From contig NZ_MJGI01000012.1 in assembly GCF_001864835.1 (NCBI RefSeq), positions 93,003 through 132,744 of the forward strand: 39,742 bases of DNA, read 5' to 3'. The stretch comes from Curtobacterium sp. MCBA15_001 (lineage in GTDB: Bacteria > Actinomycetota > Actinomycetes > Actinomycetales > Microbacteriaceae). Below the pieces are notes generated by a model. The model had not been told where the DNA came from and searched no databases. It saw only the letters and a program-made list of their open reading frames with translations. The position numbers and the translations under genes are program-made. Below, one piece after another: positions 33,313 to 39,742 of this stretch (the first letter of the stretch is position 1; each line of letters begins with the position of its first letter).

Positions 33313-34037
33313 GAGGGGTTTCCTTCCGGGATGGGATTGCGGGCTCGCTCGCGCGATCCCTTGCGTCCCCCCGCCGTGCGGCCGGAGACGCCCGCGGGCA
33401 CCACCGCCCGCTGGAGCAGGGAGAAGACGATCTCGAACGCGATCGCGAGTGCGATCACGAGGATGGAGGCGCCGAGCATCTCGGCGTAGTCCTGGGTCTT
33501 GAGCCCGAGGAACACGTAGCCGCCGAGGCCGCCCGAGCCGACGTAGGCGGCGAGCGTGGCGGTGGCGACGACCTGCAGGACACCGGCGCGGATGCCGCCG
33601 ATCAGCAGGGGCAGTCCGAGTGGCACCTCGACCTTGGTCAGGATCTGCCAGCCGGTCATGCCCTGGGCCCGGGCGGCGTCGACGGTGACCGGGTCGACGG
33701 ACTCGATGCCGGAGTACGCCCCGGCGAGCACCGACGGGATCGCCAGGATCACGAGCGCCAGCAGCGGCGCCTGCAGGCCAACGCCGAGCAGCAGGCCGAA
33801 CAGGGTCAGCACGCCGAGGGTCGGCAGGGCGCGGATGCCGCCGGACACCGCGATGGCCAGTCCGCGAGCCCGACCGGTGTGCCCGATCAGGTAGCCGAGC
33901 GGGACGGCGATGACCGAGGCGATGAGCACCGCGAGCAGCGAGATCCAGATGTGCTCCCACAGCCGCGTCGGGATCGCGTTGTAGCCGGAGTAGTTGGTGG
34001 GGTCGAAGACCCAGGCGAAGGCCTGTCCGATGATCAC
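33309..34037 (-). CDS. Osmoprotectant ABC transporter permease (second)
   Basis: Membrane subunit of 242 aa with the binding-protein-dependent permease fold, about five helices. The EAA-like loop ARAQGMTGWQILTKVEVPLGLPLLIGGIR contacts the ATPase. The N-terminal LWEHIWISLLAVLIASVIAVPLGYLIG is typical of OpuCB/OpuCD. GTG at 34037 shares GTGA with the preceding permease stop and has a very strong GGAGGTGA four bases upstream. A basic tail ends the protein. Confidence 0.93.
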   Translation of the reverse strand: MIIGQAFAWVFDPTNYSGYNAIPTRLWEHIWISLLAVLIASVIAVPLGYLIGHTGRARGLAIAVSGGIRALPTLGVLTLFGLLLGVGLQAPLLALVILAIPSVLAGAYSGIESVDPVTVDAARAQGMTGWQILTKVEVPLGLPLLIGGIRAGVLQVVATATLAAYVGSGGLGGYVFLGLKTQDYAEMLGASILVIALAIAFEIVFSLLQRAVVPAGVSGRTAGGRKGSRERARNPIPEGNPS

Positions 34038-34750
34038 GAGGTCACCTCCGCAGCCTGCAGCACCCGACGGGCCTGGCGCTTGGAGACGGTGTGCTTGCGC
34101 GTCCACGGCATCACGAGACGCCCGAGCAGCACGAGCAGCCCGTCGAGGGCGAACGCGAGCACCAGGACCATCACGATGCCGGTCACGATCTCCTCGGTGA
34201 TGCCGCGGCCGATGCCGTCGGTGAACAGCGAACCGAGGCTCTGGATGCCGAGCACCGCGCCCACCGTGGTGAGCGAGATCGTCGACACCGCGACGACCCG
34301 CAGGCCCGCGAGCAGGACCGGGCCGGCCAGTGGCAGGTCCACCCGGAAGAAGCGCTGCGCGCCCGAGTAGCCCATCGCCGTGGCAGCGGACACCGTGGGG
34401 GCGTCGACCGACTCGAGTCCGTCCACGGTCGACCGGACCATGAGCGCCAGGCCGTACAGCGTCAGACCGATGACCACGTTGACGGGGTCCTGCAGGCCGG
34501 TGCCGAGGATGCTGGGCAGCGCGATGAACAGCGGGAGCGAGGGGATCGCGTACAGGAGCCCGGCGACGGTGACGATGCCACCGCCGATGCCCCGGCTGAC
34601 GGGCCGCCCGCCGGAACGCCGGAGCCGCGCCACGAGCCAGCCGATCGGGATCGACAGCAGGAAGCTGATGACGATGGGCGGGATCGCGATCGCCAGGTGG
34701 GCGACGACGTCGTCCCAGATCGTGTCGAGGTTCGACAGCACCCAGTTCAC
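34034..34750 (-). CDS. Osmoprotectant ABC transporter permease (first)
   Basis: Partner permease of 238 aa in the same family. HLAIAIPPIVISFLLSIPIGWLV starts the membrane domain, GLLYAIPSLPLFIALP is the usual second block, and the EAA loop is AATAMGYSGAQRFFRVDLPLAGPVLLAGLR. The GTG start at 34750 and the ATPase stop share GTGA. The C-terminus is basic (MPWTRKHTVSKRQARR). Confidence 0.93.
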   Translation of the reverse strand: MNWVLSNLDTIWDDVVAHLAIAIPPIVISFLLSIPIGWLVARLRRSGGRPVSRGIGGGIVTVAGLLYAIPSLPLFIALPSILGTGLQDPVNVVIGLTLYGLALMVRSTVDGLESVDAPTVSAATAMGYSGAQRFFRVDLPLAGPVLLAGLRVVAVSTISLTTVGAVLGIQSLGSLFTDGIGRGITEEIVTGIVMVLVLAFALDGLLVLLGRLVMPWTRKHTVSKRQARRVLQAAEVTS

Positions 34751-35670
34751 CGGGTGCTCCCACCCTGCGCCGGAGCACCCGCGGCGTCGTGCGACGCAGC
34801 AGCCTTGGTCGTGGCAGCGGTCGTCCCCTGCGCAGCGGCAGCGTCGACCACCGCCACGGGACCGGTCAGGACTCCGGCAGCGCGACCGTCGCCGTCGACG
34901 ACGATCGGGCCGGTGGGGGTCTGCTCGACGCGCAGGGCACGACGGCCGCGGCCCGCGCCGATGAAGTTCGCGACGAAGTCGTCCGCCGGCTCGGAGAGGA
35001 TCTCCGCCGGCGTGCCGAGCTGGGCGATCTCGCCGCCCTTCTTGAGGATGACGACCTGGTCGCCGAGCTTGAAGGCCTCGTCGATGTCGTGCGTGACGAA
35101 CACGACGGTCTTGCCGAGCTCACGCTGCAGCCGGATCAGCTCGTCCTGCAGGTCGTTGCGGACCAGCGGGTCGACCGCGCCGAACGGCTCGTCCATCAGC
35201 AGGACGTTCGGGTCGACGGCGAGCCCGCGGGCCACGCCGACACGCTGCTGCTGGCCGCCGGAGAGCTGCGACGGGTACCGGTCCGCGAAGGCCCGGTCGA
35301 GTCCGACGGTGTCCATCAGCTCGAGCGCCCGTGCTCGGGCCTCGGCCTTGGAGACACCGGTCAGCAGCGGCACCGTGGCGATGTTGTCCGCCACCTTGCG
35401 GTGCGGCAGCAGGCCGGAGCTCTGCATCACGTACCCGATGCTGCGACGGAGCTTGACGGGGTCGCTCGTCGCGACGTCCTTGCCGTCGATGGAGACGAAG
35501 CCCGACGAGGGGTCGACCATCCGGTTGATCATGCGGAGCAACGTCGTCTTGCCACAGCCGCTGGACCCGACGAAGACCGTCGTGGTGCGGGAGGGGATGA
35601 CGAGGTCGAACCGCTCGACGGCGTTGGTGCCGTCCGGGTACGTCTTGCGCACCGAGCGGAATTCGATCAT
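34747..35670 (-). CDS. Osmoprotectant ABC transporter ATP-binding protein (OpuCA-like)
   Basis: ATPase of the betaine/choline-type importer, 307 aa. Walker A GSSGCGKTT is at 35-43, followed by the IGYVMQSSGLLPH Q-loop, LSGGQQQRVGVARGL and Walker B VLLMDEPFGAVD. OpuCA proteins often carry two CBS domains that sense ionic strength; here only about 70 residues follow the ATPase core. Of these, PIVVDGDGRAAGVLTGPVAVVD could be a remnant of one, and the end is an Ala/Thr/Gly-rich tail. ATG at 35670 has AAGGG about ten bases upstream. Confidence 0.93.
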   Translation of the reverse strand: MIEFRSVRKTYPDGTNAVERFDLVIPSRTTTVFVGSSGCGKTTLLRMINRMVDPSSGFVSIDGKDVATSDPVKLRRSIGYVMQSSGLLPHRKVADNIATVPLLTGVSKAEARARALELMDTVGLDRAFADRYPSQLSGGQQQRVGVARGLAVDPNVLLMDEPFGAVDPLVRNDLQDELIRLQRELGKTVVFVTHDIDEAFKLGDQVVILKKGGEIAQLGTPAEILSEPADDFVANFIGAGRGRRALRVEQTPTGPIVVDGDGRAAGVLTGPVAVVDAAAAQGTTAATTKAAASHDAAGAPAQGGSTR

Positions 35671-35713
35671 GGGGTGGGTGCCCTTCTGGTGGGAGGTAGC
35701 CCGACTCCGAGTG

Positions 35714-35719
35714 AGAGTA
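35714..35719 (-). promoter_or_regulatory. Candidate -10 box of the importer operon
   Basis: TACTCT on the minus strand, in the 129-nt gap between the TetR stop and the ATPase start. No good -35 is visible. The same gap has an imperfect inverted repeat CCGACA-N14-TGTCGG just upstream, near 35733-35756. Confidence 0.3.
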
Positions 35720-35799
35720 CCCGTCAGGACCGACAGCGGTTGCACTGCGTGTCGGATCGTGACGTGTCCCGGACATCGAGGACCCCGTCCGAGGGTGCC

Positions 35800-36447
35800 C
35801 TAGGCCGCGGCGAGGACCTTCTCGAGGTAGCCGCGGCTCATCACCCGGTAGGCCTCGATGAGCGCCGTGTCCGGGTGCTCGCGATCGCGGTGGGCGCGGG
35901 CGAGCAGCGCATGCGACGACTCGGCCAGCACCACCCAGGCACGGGCGACGGACTCGGTGTCGGGCATGCCGAACCGCTCGCGCAGGATCGTGCCGACGGT
36001 CCCGCCGAGCGCGGCCATGCGGTCGTCCTCGTCGCCGACACCGGAGTCGGCCGGGTCACCGAAGCGGATCGCACGGAAGCCCGGCTCCGTCCGGTACATC
36101 TCGCTCGTCATGTCGATCAGCGCGTCGCAGGCTTCCTGCCACGTCGTCGCACCGCTGGAGTCGAGCGCCTCGACGAAGCGCGCCGCCAGCCGCTGGGTGC
36201 TGCGGATGGCCAGCGCCTCGACCACGGCGATGCGGTCCGGGAAGTACCGGTAGACGGTGCCGATGGACGCCCCGGCGCGCTCGGCCACCATGGCCGTCGT
36301 CAGCCGCTCGAACCCGATCTCGTCGATCACCGCGGCAGCGGCGTCGAGGAGTCCGGCGAGGCGCGCCGAACTGCGGGCCTGGACCGGCTCGTTCCTGAGC
36401 AGTGATGATCCCCCCGGCAGTGCGTTCGACATCTCGGTGACGAGCAC
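35800..36447 (-). CDS. TetR/AcrR-family transcriptional regulator
   Basis: One-component regulator of 215 aa. The N-terminal helix-turn-helix (about 48-70) reads LTTAMVAERAGASIGTVYRYFPDR, with the tyrosine-phenylalanine ending typical of TetR. The helical ligand domain fills the rest and has no recognisable specificity. GTG at 36447 is chosen over ATG at 36432 because AAGGAG lies five bases before it. It lies directly upstream of the importer operon on the same strand and divergent from the App1-like gene, so either may be its target. Confidence 0.9.
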   Translation of the reverse strand: MLVTEMSNALPGGSSLLRNEPVQARSSARLAGLLDAAAAVIDEIGFERLTTAMVAERAGASIGTVYRYFPDRIAVVEALAIRSTQRLAARFVEALDSSGATTWQEACDALIDMTSEMYRTEPGFRAIRFGDPADSGVGDEDDRMAALGGTVGTILRERFGMPDTESVARAWVVLAESSHALLARAHRDREHPDTALIEAYRVMSRGYLEKVLAAA

Positions 36448-36591
36448 GTGTACTCCTTCTCGCGGCGACCGCGGGCTGATGGTGTGACGGGGCAACTCTC
36501 GCAGAGCCCGGCTGGAACATCGCTGCGATTCCCCGGGTGTCGCCGCCGGACGAGTGGACAACCGGCCGCCGCTGCATGGGATGATGGCCCG

Positions 36592-37656
36592 ATGCCCGAC
36601 CCGACGCCCCACGAACCGTCGTTGGCCGAGCCCATCCTGCACCGTGCAGCCCGGATCGAGGACGCCGTGCAGGAGTTCCGCGAACAGCGCGCCCGGCGCC
36701 GCGGCCAGGTCCCGACGGTCATCCCGTACACCGGGTACGGCGCCCCCGGGTGGATCCGCGTGCTCTGCCGCGTGCTGCTGACCCGACGTGGCCTGGCCTC
36801 GGACGTCTCCTACGAGGGCGTCCGCGGCTGGAAGTCGTTCACGAGCGTCGCCGTCGACCACGCCGAGGTGACGATCACCGCCGGTGGGGTCTCGCACACC
36901 GTGCAGTCCGACCGCGGCGGTGTCGTCGACACCATCGTCCCGATCGACCTCGACCCGGGGTGGCACACCATCCGGCTCTCCGCCGGGGGCCAGCGCGACG
37001 TCGAGGCCGACGTGTTCATCGTGCACCCGGACACCCGCTTCGGCCTGCTCTCCGACATCGACGACACGGTGATGGTGACCGCGCTCCCCCGGCCGATGCT
37101 CGCCGCGTGGAACTCCTTCGTCGTGACCGAGCACGCCCGCCGCCCGGTCCCGGGGATGAGCGTGCTGTACGAGCGCATCCTGGCGCAGCACCCCGGAGCC
37201 CCGACGGTTTACCTGTCGACGGGCGCCTGGAACGTGGCCCCGACCCTGCAGCGCTTCCTGACGCGGAACATGTACCCGTCGGGGACCCTCCTGCTGACGG
37301 ACTGGGGCCCCACGCACGACCGGTTCTTCCGGAGCGGCCAGATGCACAAGCACGAGAACCTCCGGCGGCTCGCGCGCGACTTCCCCGACGTGCAGTGGCT
37401 GCTCGTCGGTGACGACGGCCAGCACGACGAGACCCTCTACGGCGACTTCGCGCGCGAGCACCCGGACAACGTGGCCGGCGTCGCGATCCGGCAGCTCTCC
37501 ACGAGCGAGGCCGTGCTCGCCGGTGGTCGGTCCCGCGCCCAGGAACGCTCCCGCGACTCGAGCTCCCCGTGGGTGTACGCGCCGGACGGCGCCGGGCTCT
37601 GGACCGAGCTCGGCCGGATCGGGCTCGCGGACCTCGGCGACCAGCCCGAGGCCTGA
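36592..37656 (+). CDS. DUF2183 / App1-like phosphatase domain protein
   Basis: Protein of 354 aa with the App1 catalytic domain (DUF2183), whose yeast founder is an actin-patch phosphatidate phosphatase. A beta-rich N-terminal domain (about 65-148) precedes the catalytic part, with the HAD-like motif SDIDDTVMVT (D155, D157), the YLSTGAWN block and LLVGDDGQHDETLYGDFA. No signal peptide or membrane helix is evident. A phospholipid substrate is inferred only from family. ATG at 36592 follows a GATGAT hexamer by six bases. The last codons and stop are the first unit of a 16-bp tandem repeat. Confidence 0.9.
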   Translation: MPDPTPHEPSLAEPILHRAARIEDAVQEFREQRARRRGQVPTVIPYTGYGAPGWIRVLCRVLLTRRGLASDVSYEGVRGWKSFTSVAVDHAEVTITAGGVSHTVQSDRGGVVDTIVPIDLDPGWHTIRLSAGGQRDVEADVFIVHPDTRFGLLSDIDDTVMVTALPRPMLAAWNSFVVTEHARRPVPGMSVLYERILAQHPGAPTVYLSTGAWNVAPTLQRFLTRNMYPSGTLLLTDWGPTHDRFFRSGQMHKHENLRRLARDFPDVQWLLVGDDGQHDETLYGDFAREHPDNVAGVAIRQLSTSEAVLAGGRSRAQERSRDSSSPWVYAPDGAGLWTELGRIGLADLGDQPEA

Positions 37657-37704
37657 CCACCCCGGAGCCTGACCAGCCCGAGGCCTGACGACCCCGAAGC
37701 CTGA
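37641..37704 (+). repeat. Four 16-bp tandem repeats, each with a TGA
   Basis: Units at 37641-37656, 37657-37672, 37673-37688 and 37689-37704, of the form CCAGCCCGAGGCCTGA. Units 1 and 3 are identical. Unit 1 encodes the last residues and stop of the DUF2183 protein. The remaining 65 nt before the next gene hold ACCGG-CAA-CCGGT and an outer CCGACC/GGTCGG inverted repeat, but no clear promoter. Confidence 0.95.
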
Positions 37705-37769
37705 GTCGACCTTCAGTCGATCCGACCGGCAACCGGTGGAACATCGGCGGTCGGTGGTTCGATCGGGCC

Positions 37770-39641
37770 ATGGCCCAACGCATCGAAGACCACGCGATCA
37801 TCGGCGACTGCTACTCCGCGGCGCTCGTGGACCGCGCCGGCACCATCGACTGGGCCTGCCTGCCCCGGTTCGACAGCCCGTCGACCTTCGCGGCACTGCT
37901 CGGCGACGAGCACGACGGCCACTGGACCCTCCGCCCGAAGGACCCCGACGCCACCGCCGAGCGGCACTACGACGCCGACACGCTCGTGCTGCACACCGTG
38001 TGGACCACCGCGTCCGGCATCGTCGAGGTCACGGAGTTCATGCCGGTCGAGGCCCACCGCGCCAGCATCGTCCGACGGGTCCGGGGCCTCCGCGGGTCGG
38101 TCGAGCTCCGGCAGACGCTGCGCATCCGCTTCGACTACGCGCGCGCCCTGCCCTGGGTCCGGCAGGTCGGCGACGACGACGACCCCGCCCTGGTGGCGAC
38201 CGCCGGTCCGGACTCGGTCGTGGTCCGCGGGTGCCGCTTCCACGCCGACGACCACCGACACCTCGCCGACGCCACCGTGCACGACGGCGACGTCCTCGAC
38301 ACCGTGCTCACCTGGTACCCCTCCCACCGTGAACCGCCGGAGCCACTCGACGTCGACCAGGCGCTCGAGCACACGGCCGCATGGTGGCGCGCCTGGACCG
38401 GCAAGACGGAGGTGGACGGCCCGTACGCCGCCGCCACCCGACAGTCGCTGTTGTTCCTGCGCGCGATGACCCACGCCGAGACCGGTGGGGTGGTCGCAGC
38501 GGTCACGACGAGCCTGCCCGAGGACCCGGGCGGCGAGCGGAACTGGGACTACCGCTACGTGTGGCTCCGCGACGCCTCGCTGGCCCTGGCCTCGCTCATC
38601 GCCCACGGCTACCAGGACGAGGCCAAACACTGGCGTGGCTGGCTGCTCCGCGCGATCGCGGGCGACCCGGCCGACGTGCAGATCATGTACGGCATCGCGG
38701 GCGAACGCGAACTCCCCGAACGCGAACTCGACGAGCTCGCCGGGTACGCCGGGTCGAAACCGGTCCGGGTGGGCAACGGCGCGTACACGCAGTACCAGGG
38801 CGACGTGTTCGGCGAGGTCCTGGCGGCTCTGCACGACGCGCGGGAACTCGGGGTGGAGGAGAACGCCGACTCCTGGGCCCTGCAGCGCGCGCTGCTCGGG
38901 TACGTCGAGCAGCACTGGCAGGAACCCGACAACGGGATCTGGGAGATGCGCGGCCCGCGGCGCAGCTTCACGCACTCGCGCGCGATGATCTGGGCCGCGT
39001 TCGACCGGGGCGTGGCAGCGGTCGAGGAGTTCGGGCTCGAAGGTCCGGTCGCCCGCTGGCGGCAACTCCGCGACGCCGTCCGCGCCGAGATCGACGAGCA
39101 CGGGTGGAACGCGGAGCGCGGCTCGTTCCGGCAGCACTACGACACCGACGAGGTCGACGCCAGCCTGCTGGTCCTCCCCCAGATCGGGTTCTGCAAGGCG
39201 GACGACCCGCGCATGCTCGGCACCGTCGCGGCGATCGAACAGGACCTGCGCGTCGGTGCCGACGGGCTCGTGCTGCGCTACCGCACCACGAGCGGCTTCG
39301 ACGGGCTGAAGGGCACGGAACACCCGTTCCTCGCCTGCTCGTTCTGGCTGGTCGAGCAGTACGCCGCCTCGGGCCGGGTGACGGACGCGGAGCGGCTGAT
39401 GGACGTGCTCGTCGGGTACGCGAACGACGTCGGCATGCTCTCCGAGGAGATCGACGTCGCCTCCGGCCACCACATCGGCAACACTCCGCAGGCGCTCTCG
39501 CACCTGACCCTGGTGTCCGCCGCCGACGCGATCAACCGCGCACGGGGCAAGGCCGCCGGGCACCGCACACGGACGCCCCAGCACGACGGTTCCACCCGGT
39601 CCGCGACCGGACGAGGCGAGACCGCCGGCGTACCGGCCTGA
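37770..39641 (+). CDS. Glycoside hydrolase family 15 protein (glucoamylase/trehalase type)
   Basis: Cytoplasmic enzyme of 623 aa with no signal peptide. The N-terminal beta-sandwich domain (about 1-215) starts RIEDHAIIGDCYSAALVDRAGTIDWACLPRFDSPS, and the (alpha/alpha)6 barrel follows (about 230-600). Substrate-site residues are in ERNWDYRYVWLRDAS; the acid/base pair is probably E392 (NGIWEMRGP) and one of E559/E560 (GMLSEEIDV). Bacterial homologues include actinobacterial trehalases and glucoamylases, and sequence alone does not separate them. Next to an osmoprotectant importer, trehalose turnover is attractive but unproven. ATG at 37770 has only a weak GGG upstream. The C-terminal 35 residues look disordered. 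Confidence 0.93.
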   Translation: MAQRIEDHAIIGDCYSAALVDRAGTIDWACLPRFDSPSTFAALLGDEHDGHWTLRPKDPDATAERHYDADTLVLHTVWTTASGIVEVTEFMPVEAHRASIVRRVRGLRGSVELRQTLRIRFDYARALPWVRQVGDDDDPALVATAGPDSVVVRGCRFHADDHRHLADATVHDGDVLDTVLTWYPSHREPPEPLDVDQALEHTAAWWRAWTGKTEVDGPYAAATRQSLLFLRAMTHAETGGVVAAVTTSLPEDPGGERNWDYRYVWLRDASLALASLIAHGYQDEAKHWRGWLLRAIAGDPADVQIMYGIAGERELPERELDELAGYAGSKPVRVGNGAYTQYQGDVFGEVLAALHDARELGVEENADSWALQRALLGYVEQHWQEPDNGIWEMRGPRRSFTHSRAMIWAAFDRGVAAVEEFGLEGPVARWRQLRDAVRAEIDEHGWNAERGSFRQHYDTDEVDASLLVLPQIGFCKADDPRMLGTVAAIEQDLRVGADGLVLRYRTTSGFDGLKGTEHPFLACSFWLVEQYAASGRVTDAERLMDVLVGYANDVGMLSEEIDVASGHHIGNTPQALSHLTLVSAADAINRARGKAAGHRTRTPQHDGSTRSATGRGETAGVPA

Positions 39642-39720
39642 GCGATCCTCTACACCGCCCTCGCAGGCTCGGTCGGCGCTGGCGTCGCGCGCCGCTGGCG
39701 CGTCGCATCAGCGGAACGCG

Positions 39721-39742
39721 CGCAGGAGGCCCGGTGCCAGCT
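39721..39742 (+). repeat. Copy of dispersed GGAGGC motif at the window end
   Basis: CGCAGGAGGCCCGGTGCCAG ends the window about 80 nt after the GH15 stop. GGAGGCCCGGTGCCA is identical, in inverse orientation, to bases 1-15 of the window. Confidence 0.6.

Noticed and set aside
1..39742. Mobile elements, phage genes, CRISPR arrays, toxin-antitoxin or biosynthetic clusters
   Set aside because: No transposase, integrase, regularly spaced repeats or signature enzymes are seen on either strand; the gene content is chromosomal housekeeping with conserved synteny.

Overview
The window is about 39.7 kb of very GC-rich DNA (roughly 70% by eye) from an actinobacterium. The gene order and protein types point to the Microbacteriaceae, with a Curtobacterium-like genome as the best guess. 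That guess is inference from codon bias, intergenic style and synteny; no marker gene fixes the genus. Thirty-four protein genes are supported. No tRNA, rRNA, CRISPR array, insertion sequence or phage gene was found. The content is mostly housekeeping, so the unusual material lies between genes.

Region 1 (1-11.6 kb, minus strand) is one long chain read right to left: hrcA, dnaJ, rsmE, a HIT protein, a PhoH-like ATPase, ybeY, a CBS-domain membrane protein, era, a histidine kinase and a response regulator. Most junctions overlap (ATGA, GTGA or TGATG). A textbook CIRCE operator sits in front of hrcA. A strong hairpin at 2308-2339 closes the chain, followed by a two-gene FtsX-type ABC transporter, a likely target of the two-component system.

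Region 2 (11.6-20.4 kb) holds the conserved block hemW, lepA, rpsT and holA. It is interrupted by short genes on either strand: a DUF4870 membrane protein, a HAD phosphatase, a DUF1990 protein, a four-helix membrane protein and an aminotransferase. Two convergent pairs share their stop codons through CTAG. Several genes have a TAnnnT -10 box 6-7 nt before the start codon, the layout of leaderless mRNAs.

Region 3 (20.4-32.2 kb, minus strand) is comEA-comEC, leuS and the complete cytochrome bd operon cydABCD. The 3' end of comEC has no credible in-frame stop and appears frame-disturbed.

Region 4 (32.4-39.7 kb) has an OpuC-type osmoprotectant ABC importer (ATPase, two permeases, lipoprotein), a TetR regulator just upstream, an App1-like DUF2183 phosphatase and a GH15 glucoamylase/trehalase-type enzyme.

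The best leads are a dispersed intergenic motif built on ACGGGAGGC-CGGTGCCAGC, tandem repeats that run into or include the stop codons of three unrelated genes, the leaderless-start cluster, a 70-bp imperfect cruciform with an adjacent T-free GC tract, and the comEC tail. I see no gene cluster that looks like an undescribed defence, secretion or biosynthetic system.
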